A program made the translations under genes and the position numbers. The notes under the pieces were generated by a model. That model saw nothing but the letters and a program-made list of their open reading frames with translations, did not search any database and was not told where the DNA came from. Positions 48,181 to 60,821 of a stretch of 64,000 nucleotides of DNA are shown here, one piece after another. Each line of letters opens with the position of its first letter. Positions within the stretch are counted from its first letter, which is position 1. The stretch comes from Erythroxylum novogranatense (Eukaryota > Streptophyta > Magnoliopsida > Malpighiales > Erythroxylaceae), in contig CM057233.1 in assembly GCA_029891385.1 (NCBI GenBank), positions 54,638,063 to 54,702,062 on the forward strand, in the 5' to 3' direction.

Positions 48181-51100
48181 AAATACGGCAAGCACCATTG
48201 GTATTTAGACAGTGGATGCTCGCGACATATGACGGGAAAAAGGTCTATGTTCCTAGACCTTCAGTATAAGAAGGGAGGATCGGTAACTTTCGGAGACAAC
48301 CAGCAGGGCAAGATTATTGGAATCGGTAAAATAGGTAAAGATTCCTTTGCATGCATAAATAATGTACTGCTTGTTGATGGTCTGAAGCATAACTTGATTA
48401 GCGTCAGTCAATTGTGTGATTCTGGTTTTACAGTCACATTTAATCAAAATCTTTGAAAAATTAGAAATAAAGATGGGTCTATACTTTTCTCTGCCAAGAG
48501 AAGAAACAATCTTTACAAAATTGATTTAGAAGATTTTCAAAGCCAAAATATTTCATGTGTTCTATCTTCCGAAGAAGAAAGACTAATCTGGCATAAAAAG
48601 CTAGGTCATGTCTCTTTTAAACATATTTCAAAGTTGGCAAAACATGATTTGGTAAGAGGATTGCCAAAATAAGTTTTGACAAAGAGTTTTCTGTGAAAAC
48701 TGCTTGAAAGGAAAACAAGTTAAAACTTCTTTTTCTTCTAAAAATTTTGTAACATTATCTAGACCTTTAGAATTGTTACATATGGATTTATTTGGTCCAA
48801 CAAGGACAATAAGTCTTGGCGGAAAGAAATATGGACTTGTTATTGTTGATGACTTTACTCGATTTTGTTGGATATTATTTTTATCACACAAAGATGAATC
48901 TTTTAAGTGCTTTAGGACCTTATCCAGAAAGTTACATAATGAAAAAGGAATGTCTATAGCCAATATTAGGAGTGACCATGGTGGAGAGTTTGAGAATGAG
49001 AAGTTTAGATTATTCTGTGAGGAAAATGGAATTTCCCACAATTTCTCTGATCCTAAGAGTCCTCAACAGAATGGAGTTGTTGAAAGGAAGAACAGGACGA
49101 TTCAAGAAATGGCAAGGACCATGCTGTGTGAGATGAATCTTCCTAAATACTTCTGGGCAGAATCTGTGAATACAACATGCTATATTCAGAATAGAATTCT
49201 GTTGTGACCCATGTTGAAGAAGACACCTTATGAGTTATGGAATGAAAGAAGACCAAATATATCTTACTTTCATCCATTTGGGTGCAAATGCTCTATTCTG
49301 AATACAAAGGAGCTGTTGGATAAATTCGATTCAAAGACCTATCCAAGAATTTTTCTAGGCTACTTATCATCGTCTAAGGTATTTCGGGTGTACAACCTTA
49401 CTTCAAAGATAGTTGAGGAGACCATCCATGTCAAGTTTGATGATAGTTCCCAACCCCATAAGGAAGATGACATGGAAAGTGAAGGTCCTTCAAAGAACTT
49501 AGATGATAGAACAGAAACTCCATCATTAGGAACTCATGTAGAAAAAGTTGAAGATATTCCAGAAACTATCGGACTGAAAAGAGACTGGAAATATAAAAGT
49601 TCTCATCCAGAAGAGTTGATTATCAGAGAGACCTCAGAAGGAGTTAGAACAAGGTCCAGATTCAGAAGAGAAGCTAATGTGGCTTTTATCTTTGAAATAG
49701 AACCTAAAAAGGTTGAGGAAACTCTTCGAGACGAAGCTTGGGTGTTAGCCATGCAAGAGGAGCTGAATCAATTTACTAGGAATAATGTGTGGTCCTTAGT
49801 TCTGAAACCCCCTAAGAAATCTATTATAGGAACCAGATGGGTCTTTAAGAATAAGTTAGACGAATCAGGAAGAGTAAGTCAAAATAAGGCTAGATTAGTA
49901 GCACAAGGCTATAATCAACAAGAAGGAATAGACTACAATGAGACATATGCTCCAATAGCAAGACTTGAAGCCATTAGGATATTGCTGGCATATGCAGTCT
50001 GTCATAATATAAAGCTGTTTCAGATGGATGTAAAGAGTGCCTTTCTGAATGGTTTTATAGACGAAAAGGTGTATGTTAAGCAACCACCTGGTTTCGAGGA
50101 TGTTAAGAATCCAGACCATGTCTATAGACTTCATAAAGCCTTATACGGCCTGAAGCAAGCTCCTAGAGCTTGGTATGATCGTCTGAGTACTTTTCTCTTA
50201 AAAAATGGTTTCAGTAGAGGTCAAGTTGATAACACGCTCTTTAGGAAGAATTTTCAGAATGATTTTATTTTAGTTCAGATTTATGTTGATGATATTATTT
50301 TTGGTGCTACTTCAAACAAGCTATGCATGAAGTTTGAGAGTCTAATAAAGAAAGAGTTTGAAATGAGCATGATGGGTGAATTAAAGTTCTTTCTTGGGTT
50401 GCAAGTTAAGCAAACCAAAGAGAAAATTTTTATTCATCAACAAAAGTACGTGAAAGAATTGTTACTCAAGTTTGATATGAATAATGTGAAGCCTATGGCG
50501 ACTCCCCTTCAAATCTTTTGTCCAAAGATGAACTTGGTAAGAAGGTGGATCAAACCACAGATAGAGGATGATCGGTTCTTTCTTGTATCTTCTGACAAGT
50601 AGACTGATATTTTGTTCAGTGTATGCTTGTGTGCAAGATTTCAGGCCGATCCTAGAGAGTCTCATTTTATCGTTGTTAAAAGAATTATGAGATATCTTGC
50701 AAGCACTACTGATCTTTGCTTAATGTTTGAGAAAGGTAAAGATTTCAGGTTAATCGGATATTGCGATGCAGACTATGCCAGAGATAGAATCGAAAGAAAG
50801 AGCACAAGTGGAGGATGTCACTTTCTTGGCAAAAACCTAGTTTCCTGGTCAAGTAAGAGACAAAGTTCGATAGCTCTATCAACTGCCGAAGCAGAGTATA
50901 TGGCTTCCGCAAGCTATTGTTCACAGACGTTGTGGATCAAATATCAACTTGAAGATTATTCAGTTCAAGAAGAGGAGATTTCAATCTACTGCGATAACAC
51001 AAGTGCAATTAATCTGTCGAAGAATCCAATTCAACATTCTAGAGTGAAGCACATCGAAGTCAGACATCACTTTCTAAGAGACTATGTTCAGAGGAAGGTA

Positions 51101-51229
51101 GTGCGCCTACAGTTCATCGAAACAGAGTATCAGTGGGCAGACATCTTCACTAAATCATTGAGTGAAGAACGGTTCCAGAAGATCAGACGCAACCTTAACA
51201 TGGTTATGTTAAGTGAACAGTCAGGCTAA
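48181..51229 (+). pseudogene. pol: Sirevirus pol: protease, integrase, reverse transcriptase, RNase H
   Basis: Copies element RNA and inserts the DNA. The protease has WYLDSGCSRHMTG with DSG at 48208-48216. The integrase zinc domain has WHKKLGH (about 48590), and the core has HMDLFGP, RSDHGGEFEN and QQNGVVERKNR, supplying the D,D,E residues (48778-49100). The RT has RWVFKNKLDESG, DVKSAFLNG and YVDD at 50282-50293. RNase H has GYCDADYA, LSTAEAEYM and ADIFTKSL, with the stop at 51227-51229. Breaks: a TGA after about 48456, a stop and frameshift at 48670-48700, TGA at 49205-49207 where related proteins usually have Arg (CGA to TGA), indels in 50500-50600 and TAG at 50600-50602. Confidence 0.95.
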
Positions 51230-51387
51230 AGGGACGTCAAAACTAACGGCGTCAGAAACAGTGAGGTACAGCTGGTAACTTCTCTCACAAGGAAGTTGTG
51301 GAGGAAAAAATCTGATAATCTCGAGGATCTTAATGATTCTAGAACACACCAGACTTAACCCCTACAAGTAGCCTAAAGCTGAAACCA

Positions 51388-53706
51388 TTGCAGTTACTCT
51401 CATCTCCAGACGGTTCATCTTGCTTTCCAAATTCTCTCAATCATCCTACCCTAGACGAAAAGCTAACTAGAAATAGTTTTCGTTCTGAAACAATGGAGGC
51501 AGCTATGATATTCAGAAGGCATGTGGATTTCGAGTCATTGAGGAATGATAGAATGGACGTAGAACCAGAGATTGAAAGAGCTGGTTAGAGGAATTTCTTC
51601 CAGGTACGAGAACTAGTCTACACTAAGGAGCTGATAAGGAAGGTGACCGATTGTCCATCGGTTGGTGAGACTTTGTCAACTAAAGCTAAATGGATGACAA
51701 TGGTCAATATGAAGGAAGAAGATGTTAGCAAATAGTTATATAGAGTGAACGACCCTTCGGAGAGGAAGACGTCAAGTCTGGTCCCAAAAGCTAAGGTTCT
51801 CCATGCGATTCTGTTTAATTGCATTCTACCCGGAGCAAGTTCAAGACATTTGGTGACCACCCTGGATGAACAGTGTTTGTTCCATCTGTTGAATTGCAAT
51901 CCTATTGATTTACCCTTCTTAATCTTTCATTATATGATTAAGGGGATGAAGGATACAAATAGTTATCCTTACGGCATGCTTCTTACAAGGATTTTTAAGG
52001 AATCCAGAGTCCTTCTACACAGAGGAAATAGAAGGATTGCACCAGTGAAGAGTACTATTGATTCAATCACAATACGACGAATGGGTCTGAAGACAGTGAT
52101 TAAAGAAGAAGCCGACTCTTCAAGGAGAACAAGAACTGAGGGGGAGCATGTTTCGAAGAAGACTCCCGCTTCAAGTTCTCGAACTCAAGTGAGTATAAGA
52201 TCGCCTGCGGATGAAATAAGAAGAATGACAGGAAGACCGCTGATAAAACGGGCAAGTCCTCAAATCGAAGTAAGTCTACCTCGAAGGACAGAAGAAGGTG
52301 CGCCAAAAAGACAAGGAGAAAGTCTTTTAAGTGAAGTTACGAAGAAGGCGAAGAGATCACCGAGGATTCGGACTCTAAGGCAACAAGAAGAGAAGAATGC
52401 CAGAAAACAAAGTCAGGAACAAACTCCTCAATCTCGTGCACCTAAAGCGACAAGATCCTTAGTCTCTATTCTGGAAGAGGATACAGCCAGAAAAGCCAAA
52501 GAGACTGAAAAGAAGAGAAAATCAGAATCTGAAAGAGAAAAATCTCAAGTATAAAAATCTTCAAGACTGACTGAAGCAGAAGACAAGACTAAGAAGATTA
52601 GTCGGAAGAAGACCGTGTCAACTGCTGGGGAGGTTAGTCGAAAGCAAGAAACCTTTGATGTTGCTCAAAAAGAAAAAGAAACTGAGTAGAGCAGAGTTCA
52701 GGAAATCCCCATTGCTCAACAGGAGGAACCAGTGGAGCAAAGCCTGGTTCAGGAAAATCCTATTGAAGCACAAATAGAGGCAACAGCAGATTCAGACTCG
52801 GATAGTGATGAACCTTGTCTGATGGTATACAAATATCATAAGTTTTTGAGAAGACAGAAGCTGAAGATCAGAATGAATGAAGTTGTTACCAGAAGGAGAA
52901 CTGTTATTGCAATCTGTAGTCAACCAGTAAAGAAGACAGTGGCTGTTGTACAACCTATGTCAATAAATAGTGACACATGGGACTTACTGAAAGAAGGTGA
53001 AAAGATTTTCTACGATGCTTTGAGGGATGTTGCTACCAAGCCATACCCTACAAAAATTCCCTGTAAGTCGTGTACTATTTTTCCGATCACAGAAAACACG
53101 GAAATAAAGGTTGTACCAGATATCCAGCCAATATATCCTTTGGATTTGACTAAGGGGAAGTTGAAACTATTTCCTGAAGAAGTTTGTGATGATCTGTCCG
53201 CAGATTAGATTGAAGAAGAAGTGAGTAGAATTGATTATGCATGCGCTTCTACACAGAATAAAGATGAAGCGAGCTGCAGCTATACTGACAAGCAAGAAGA
53301 CTGTCCAGTGGGGGGGAGTAATAACATGGATGTTTATTGAGTTCCTTGTTCAGACAGTTCTGCGTATTAGACCTTTATCTAATACACTGTCTATTCAAGC
53401 AGAAGCATTACCCTATGAGGAAGGCGATTCTTGATCTTTTGCTTCGTTTGACTTAGATCTTCCTGAATCTGATACATTTATTCGTCCACCAACTATTGAG
53501 ATCAATGATGAATACATTCCTACCTCTGATGCTTATACTACGACAATTCCGTTCACTGCTCCCTCAACAGATGTTGATCAATCCTCCTCACCGTTGGACT
53601 CACAAGCTGAAATCAACAAATTACGTGGTGAAGTCAACGAGATCAAGAGGACGATGAATGACTTGAAGAAGATGATGACAGAACTGCTGAAGAGCCATCA
53701 TCGTTA
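51388..53706 (+). pseudogene. Sirevirus additional 3' gene (env-like / putative plant transposon protein)
   Basis: Extra gene downstream of pol, as in dicot Sireviruses; its function is unknown and sometimes called env-like. One reading frame holds from 51388 to 53208 and is broken only by nonsense codons (51586, 51732, 52552, 52687, 53206), several in places where Trp or Gln would fit. The N-terminal half (PKAKVLHAILFNCILPG ... LIFHYMIKGMKDTNSYPYGM) resembles the plant transposon protein domain of PF20167 type. The middle is highly basic, Lys/Arg/Glu-rich, and an acidic patch DSDSDSDEP follows. After a frameshift the C-terminus (53600-53706) has heptads of Leu/Ile/Met (EINKLRGEVNEIKRTMNDL), a likely coiled coil. 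I see no convincing signal peptide or fusion segment. Confidence 0.75.
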
Positions 53707-53719
53707 ATCATTTTTTATT

Positions 53720-53931
53720 ATAACAAATAGGGGGAGAAGAGAATGAACAAGGGGAGAAGAGAATGAGCAGAAGAGAAGAGGATGTTCAGAAAAGAAGGTG
53801 TGACTGAAGCAGACGAAGAAAGGAAGAAGTCAAAGAAGAAATTCTGAAGATAAGTTTTTTTTGTTCTTTTCAAAAACATTGTATTTTGTTTTCTTTTGTA
53901 TATAATTTGTTATCATAAAAAAGGGGGAGAT
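53720..53931 (+). other. Repeated polypurine tracts before the Sirevirus 3' LTR
   Basis: AGGGGGAGAAGAGAATGA and AAGGGGAGAAGAGAATGA occur at about 53727-53767, and AAAAAAGGGGGAGA (53917-53930) directly abuts the 3' LTR. Multiple purine tracts in this place are a Sirevirus signature. Confidence 0.82.
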
Positions 53932-54831
53932 TGTTAAGTCCAAATGACTTTACTTAGATATCATTTTGATGTATAACAAAGAGAATCAATAAAAAGAAAA
54001 GCAATACAGACGAAGTCATACAGACGCAGACGCTAAGCAAAGCAGACGCAGACGCAGATGCGAATAGTAAAGCAGACGAAGACGCGAAATAGTAAAAGCA
54101 GACGCAGATGCAGAAACAAAAACGATAAAAATATAGACGGAGAAAAACAGATGCGGAATTCGAAAAGAAGACGAAGGAGTCAGTTCGAGTTAGTTCTGAA
54201 ACTCAATGAATAACCGTTTCTTTAAAGATTCAAGAAATAAGAATCAAAAGCGGTTGGAGCGAAGGCTATAAATACCGAAATAAGTCGAAGATTGCAAAGT
54301 TAGTTGAAAAGTCGAGTTGAAAAATTAGCTGAATTACATCTACGTGATCGTAAAGAGCTTATTGTGCGAATTAGCTGAGAGTTATTTTACTGTAACAAAT
54401 GTTCAAACACTTTTATGAGAAAAAGTAGTGCAGATAGCCTGCAGAGGCTAAGTGTGAAAAAATACTGATTGTAGAGACCTGAAGAGGCTCGCAAAGAATA
54501 CTTGTAACGTTGAAAGAGATAGTGGAAATCTCAGAAAGAACTCTGAGGACTGGACGTAGCCCACGGTTTGAGGTGAACCAGGATAAATCGCTGTGTCAAC
54601 TACTCTCACTCTATCTCTATTTTAGATTCAAGTTTTATCGATGCTTAATCGAGAAACAAAGTTTTCAAAAGTTTTGATTAATTAGAATCTATCGGAAGTT
54701 CTGTAAAGAATTTTATTTCTAACAAACAGTTTTGAAAGATTTACCAAAAAGGGGAATACACAATTCAACTCCCCCTTCTCGTGCATTCTATATCGTTTTA
54801 TAAGTATTGTATTAACGTGTGATTTACTTGA
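53932..54831 (+). repeat. 3' LTR of the Sirevirus (900 bp)
   Basis: Starts TGTTAAGTCC and ends ACTTGA, where the final CA has become GA. TATA box GCTATAAATACC is near 54265-54276. It carries AGACGCAGACGC-type short repeats (54010-54120) that differ from the 5' copy in a patterned way. Confidence 0.95.
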
Positions 54832-54836
54832 GATAT

Positions 54837-56149
54837 ATTTGTTGAAAAGACTGAATTAAATCTTAATAAATTTAAGAAAACGATTATTGATATTATTAAA
54901 ATATAACTTATCAAACACATTTTGAAAATAAAATTGAAACTTAATATTTGGAGGTGATTTGTTTGTCATCATTTATATCATATTTGTTCTCGCATACTCT
55001 ATACTTAATGGATAGATTATAAATTTTGTGACATAATTAATTAAAATACTATTTATCTTACATATTTGTGGTTAATTATATTGACGTTTTAATATTAAAG
55101 ATAAAATCCTTATACACGTATTACGTTTGAGAAGAGTTCTCAAAATTACTGAAGTTGCATATCCATTATGTGAATTTGCCATAAATCCTTGAAAAATTTT
55201 GGTGACAAAGTTTAAAAGATATGTCAAATTTCATGTAGAAGACAAAATATAATTAATGACATTTTAAGTTATCTAATGTTATAAACTTTAATGAAAATAT
55301 GTAAGATAGATGTCAATACCATGATAGCACAATGTGAAATTTTATATATAATAGAGTTAAAAGGTTTAATACCTTGATAAAATTATTTTATTTAATTAAC
55401 CTATTAAAACCATAAATATCGACTACAATTGAAGGCATTTGTTATAGTATGATACTAGTTATCATTAGAAGAACATTTTTCTTGTCAATATATGATATCA
55501 TACGGATCATATATATCTTTAATTCATGCTTTTAAGTATTTTGTACTGAATTTGGACTCAACATTATTATACTTCAAGATATGATAAGAAATAGTTTGTT
55601 GAGTAAAAGTAATCAATCTAAGTTTATCTGAGATATTTTGTATATGTTGGATTAAAAGAAGACCTATGTTGAACATAAGTGATAAGAATACAAAGTTAAA
55701 TACTAGAGACTATCCTTTTATTCCATGTTCATGAAATATAATGAGAATCGTAAAATTATGTATAAAGTTATATGTATCCGTTTAATTGTGAATCATATAA
55801 AACTTATGAAACTTATTGGTTGAAAGGTGACCAAAACAACCTTTAGTGTAAGAATAATTATGGTATTAAATTATTAAATTCTTCATACATGTCATGTTGG
55901 ATATAATAATAATTCATAAAAGAATCGAATACTTATATTTCATTAAATTTTGCTAATGACTTTATATGATAAAATCATGCGTGTTAAATGAAATATTGCT
56001 TTAAAATTTTAAAAAGTTCAAAATATTTAAATTTGAGTATAAATTAAGCATTGAGAATGTTGAACCATTTCAATGAGATCAATATCACAAGACATAAAAT
56101 TTTGGGTTATCTATAGGAAATAAGAATCTATAGTAAATACCTCCATAGG
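54837..56149. other. AT-rich spacer without recognised genes
   Basis: Low-complexity AT-rich sequence after the Sirevirus target duplication. No frame, RNA gene or array could be supported. Confidence 0.5.
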
Positions 56150-57762
56150 ATAGGGTGTAAACTGCATTTGGTTGGTTGAAAATAGTTTTTTCGGCCAAAG
56201 ATTTATGGTAGTCTTGCTTTAAAAAGTTCTAGATTGATGAATGTTGTTTTACTGTGTAAGTTGAGATGGAAGTTGTTTTTGAATTATTCTACTTTGTGGG
56301 TGGAGGTGTTACGTTGTAAATATTGTAATGATGGGTTTATTCCCTTTTTTACTAAACGTTCGGATTCCAGTTTATAGAAGGAGGTAGTTAAAAGTTTTGA
56401 TTTCTTATTTCCTCTTTCGGATTGGAGGGTTGGGAATGATTCTCAAATTAGTCTTTGGTTTGATAATTGGTGCTTGGGGAGTCCTTTGGTGGGTCATAAG
56501 GATGGTTTGACAGTAGGAGAAGAACATTTTCGAGTAACACATATAATTAATGATGGTTCTTGATATTTTTCAGACTTACGTTCTGCAATTCTGGATCATC
56601 TCAGGGACATATTTAGGCAATTCCTTTGCCTTTATTTACTTCGTTGCAAGATAATAAGTCTTAGAATTTTTTTTCGAATGGTGTATATTCAATTTAAGAA
56701 GCTTATAAAACACTTCTTTCGGAAGAGATGTCTAATATTTCTATTTCGTCTATTTTTTTCTTGATTATGGAAGGTGACTAGTCTATCTATATTGAAACAT
56801 TTCTTATAGTTACTTAGGCACTCATGTCTTCCGACGAATTCTTTGCAGTTCTCAAGGAGTTTGGCTACTTCTAATTTGTGTGAAGTGTGCTTTTTATATC
56901 CTGAAGCTCCTTTGCATTTGTTGCATGATTGAAATCGTGCGGTTGCATGGTGACAGCTGTGAGATGTTCCTGATATTTTTTTTATTGCAGCGGATTTGGT
57001 TGTTTGGTTAGCTTTGAATCTGTGTGTTCATACTGTGGGTTCTTTTGGTTTTGAATAGGCACATTGGTTTCTACCAGGTATTTGGTGGTTGTGGAAGGCT
57101 CGGAACTTATAGATCCTTCAAAAGGAGTTTATTTTCTTAACAAATTTGAATGGTTGTGTATTTAAAGTTGCAATAGATTTGTCCTTGCCTTCTAATTCAA
57201 AACCAAAATTCAAGGTGTGAGGCGTTGGATTGGTTGGACTGCGCCACCATCTGGTTGATTGACATTGAATTGTGACGGCAGTTCTATAACTAATCCTGGG
57301 TTGATTAGTGGTAGAGGGTTATTGTGTGATTCATTTAGTCATTAGCTATGGGGTATTCATTCCGAATTGGTGTTTTAACTATTTTAGTGGGAGAGTTATG
57401 GTCCATTCGGAATGGTTTGATTTTTGCGTGGGATCACAATTTTAGACAGGTCGTGGTATAACCTGATAGTATGGAGGCGATGGGGATGGTGAATTGTGGT
57501 GTTCTCTTCACATCCCCTATCTGTTTTGGTTGTGGATATTCAAGCTTTACTTGCTAGAAATTAGAGTTGTTCTATTAAACATGTACTTCATGAAGGTGAT
57601 TTTGCAGCAAATTATCTGGTTAAATTGGATCATGGCATTTCTTCAAATTTTCAAGTTTGGGATGATATTCCAGAAGCCCTTTTTTTGATTATATGGGCTG
57701 ACGCTTATAGTATTTCTTTTATGAGGTAATTTTGGTTTTCTTTTAATTATAACAAAAAAAAA
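56150..57762 (+). pseudogene. 3' end of a plant L1-type LINE
   Basis: Broken second ORF of a non-LTR retrotransposon. Segments around 56430-56560 (SLWFDNWCLGSPLVG) and 56820-56910 (LPTNSLQFSRS...LCEVCFLYPEAPLHLLHD) match the zinc-binding reverse-transcriptase C-terminal region of plant LINEs. From 57230 a ribonuclease H-like part follows (LNCDGSS, then HVLHEGDFAANYLVKLDHG at about 57585-57640). The sequence ends in a short poly(A) run at 57754-57762, as expected of a LINE copy. Many frameshifts and stops; the 5' part is missing, a typical truncation. Confidence 0.8.
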
Positions 57763-59079
57763 CTCCACAACTAAATTCCATAATATTATAGATTTTTTAA
57801 GGAAAAGATAAGCAAAATAAGTACAATTTGCCCTAAAATTCTGCAAAATATCTAAGTTAGCCCTTGTCATTATCTATGGTATCAATTCACCACTAACGTT
57901 TATAAAATGGGTCAATTTTTTCCAAAAAGAGTAACTTTATTAGTTTTCCATTAATTGGGCTTGACGTCTCCATTATTTGAGAACATATGGCCAGTTAGAT
58001 CAACTAATGTGCTAACCTAGTAACTGGCACGTCCTTTATCATTTTATTTTTTATTTTAAAATTTTAAAAAACTATCAATAATCTGATTAAACTCAAAATA
58101 ACTAACATTCATACTTAGAAATTCCTAACCTCAATACTTATCTTCGTCTTTCTCTCCCATTCTATACAAAACCTTTTTTCTTCTTTCTCTATCTTTGATA
58201 TTTATTAACTAATTGACTATTATCAAACCAAAATGTTACTTTCATTAAGGGCTTGAAGCCGATTGAGCATTCGACTTACCTATATAGTTTTAAGCCACCA
58301 GAAACAAATGACAAAAAAAAACATAAAAAGGAGAAAAGAAAAACAAAATGAGGACCAAAAGGAAGTTTTAGCCAATGTTACGAATACCGTATCAAATTAA
58401 GTTCTGGTATGATACTGTACTAATACCGGTTAATGTATAATACTGTTTTGGATAATTTTTAAATATATGAAATAGTTTTGAATTTTTAAAAATTACAAAA
58501 TAGTTCATTATCATATTATCTGATTGTACTATATATTTTAACCCTATCTCTAAAATCCTAATAATAAATAATAATCACAATTTTAATTTAATTTATAAAA
58601 TTAATTTAATAATTATATAATTAAATTTAAAATATATTTTTCAAATATATAAATTTCAAATAAATTTTGATTTAATAATTAAAATATATATAATAAATAT
58701 TAGTTTATAAATAATATTTTTAAATTATTTATTTTAAAAAATTTATTAATACTTTATTAATAAATATTATATAAAATATTAAAATAAATTTATATAAAAA
58801 TAATTTATTTTAAGTTTTATGTAATTTATAATTATTATTAGTAATAAAAATATTTATTTTATTTTAAAACAAAATTTAAAAATTCACAATAGTTATAAAG
58901 TTGAAGTTAATTAAAAACTTTGAAAAAAAGGGAAGAAGGAGAGGTGGGAGGAAGGGAGGGTTTAAATTTTTTTGTAAATTTTGTAAAATAATTCCCCTAT
59001 TTTTTAAATTTTTAGTACCAACCGATATTTTGAATATCGACCAGTACCGATTGAAACTATCCAAAACGAGCCGATATTT
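57763..59079. other. AT-rich spacer with a possible MITE-like inverted repeat
   Basis: Very AT-rich. Near 58375-58435 (GTTACGAATACCGTATC, GGTATGATACTG, ACCGGTT) and, inverted, 59012-59081 (ACCGATATTTTG, ACCAGTACCGATTG, CGATATTTTGTAAC) there are weakly matching inverted ends that could bound a small DNA element. No gene was recognised. Confidence 0.3.
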
Positions 59080-60821
59080 TGTAACATCCCGTCCCCATAT
59101 TAAGGGTTAGGACCTGAACTTTTAGTATTTATGAGCTCAAAGAGAAGTTAAGACAATGCATTTTCTTGCTCATGCATCATGTTAACATATATGCACATAA
59201 ATACAAAATGTTTTCACATAAAAAGTAATACATGCATTCATTGACAACTTCTCGGTATAAATTGTATTAAATGTGTTTTTATTAAAAATGAGGAGTAGAA
59301 GGAGTGATCTTGGTATGAGTTGTGATAAGGAAAGATTTAGAAACAAGATTTGATAGTGATCTGGACAATGTTGATTGAGTATGCTTCAATCTTTTAGCCA
59401 TAACGTTTTCTCTAGTCATCCAAACGAGATGATTCTTAATTTGGATTAAACTAAAGATATATGGGTACATTTTGTATGAAGACATCGAATTTCAATTCTG
59501 TGTCTAAGAGTCTCAAAATTTATGATGAAGTAAAGAATTGGGTATAGTGTTGGTGTATGAATGAAAATTTTATCTTTGGATTTTAGGGGCAAATTTGGAA
59601 TTGATATAAATATATTTGAGCAAAGTTTCCTTCTAAACATTTATAGATCTTTTTTTTTATCTTTCCAACGGTATATTACATGAAAAATTTGGACATCGGA
59701 GTCAAAGTTATGATCTTTATAATAGAGACATTCTAGAGCAAAAGTAAGACGAAGTTACTGTTCATCTTCTTAGTTTGACCGTCTCATTTTGCTTCCGTCT
59801 TAGTATGATGTTAGTAATTCGTCTCATGACGTCATCATTGTCTTAATTTGACTTTTTGTGTCTTAGTTTGACCGTCTCATTTTGCTTTGTCTCAGTATGA
59901 CATCAACAATTCGTCTCATGACGTCAGCATCGTCTCACTTTGGCCAAAACATATTCTAGCCCAAATTTGATCCTATAGATGACAGAATTGGTTCTCAAGG
60001 TCTTCATGAGAGTTGTATATATTGAAGTCTTCTTTCCAACTAGCTAAAGAACATCTCAATCCGATAACTGCAAGGAAAGTTACGATAATTTTCTCAACCT
60101 TGTATTGTCTGATGATGTCACTTCGTCTCAAAAATGATGTCATATAGTCTGATTCATTTTTTACCCCCTAGATGAAAGAATTTGCCTTTGACTTCTTCAT
60201 AAGAGTTGTATATCTTGAAGTCTTCTTTCCATCTAGGTAAAGAACACATCAATCTGTTATCTTTAGTGAAAGTTACAATAATTTTTCCAACCTTGTATCG
60301 TCTGATGACGTCACTTAGTCTCAAAAATGATGTCATAAAGTCTGATCCATTTTCGACCTCTTAGATGAAGGAATTTGGCTTCTACTTCTTCATATTAGTT
60401 GTATTTTGTGAAGTCTTCTTTCCAACTAGATAAAGAACACCTCAATCCGATACCTTTAGTGAAAGTTATGATAATTTTCCCTACCTTATATCGTATGATG
60501 ATGTCACTTAGTCTAAAAATGATGTCATATTGTCTGATCCATTTTCGGCCCCTCAAATGAAAGAATTTGCCTTCAACTTCTTCATAAAAGTCATAGATCT
60601 AGAAGTCTTCTTTCCAATGGTCTAAAAATGAAATCAATCCAATATTTCTTGTGAATGTTATGGAAATCGCACCAAAACAGGTTTGTTTTGATTGAGGTCA
60701 TAAACATGGTTGCTTCTTTTGGCCATAACTTCTTCTCTAGACCTCCAAATGACTTGATTCTTGAACCATTGGTTTCTTAAGACATTGATATAAATCTATG
60801 ACAGGAATTGTAGCCATATGA
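59080..60821 (+). repeat. Gypsy-type LTR fragment, plus orientation
   Basis: Begins TGTAACATCCCGTCCCC, like the LTR at 5656, and carries blocks found reversed in the minus-strand LTRs (GCCATAACTTCTTCTCTAGA near 60721). It is cut at 60822 by another LTR end, so only its first 1.7 kb are present. The rest may lie beyond the window. Confidence 0.55.
59978..60640. repeat. 193-bp tandem repeat within the LTR fragment
   Basis: Units begin at 59978, 60171, 60364 and about 60556, a period of 192-193 bp. Each has GATGAAAGAATTTG, GAAGTCTTCTTTCCAACTAG and, in the first three, TGATGACGTCAC or TGATGATGTCAC followed by a GTCTCAAAAATGATGTCA-type block. The last unit is partial. Confidence 0.92.

Larger units (their letters stand above)
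35879..54831 (+). mobile_element. Ty1/Copia Sirevirus (SIRE/Maximus lineage), with a nested Copia element in its 5' LTR
   Basis: Flanked by perfect GATAT target duplications (35874-35878 and 54832-54836). Order: 5' LTR (split by 36475-46168), primer site, gag, protease, integrase, RT, RNase H, an extra 3' gene, repeated purine tracts, 3' LTR. Gag-pol before RT/RH with a long additional 3' gene and multiple purine tracts is the Sirevirus plan. Excluding the insertion it is about 9.25 kb. Several nonsense codons and frameshifts make it defective. Confidence 0.95.

Noticed and set aside
51388..53706. Calling the extra Sirevirus gene a true envelope gene
   Set aside because: No signal peptide, fusion peptide or clear membrane anchor is visible, so env-like is only a traditional label.
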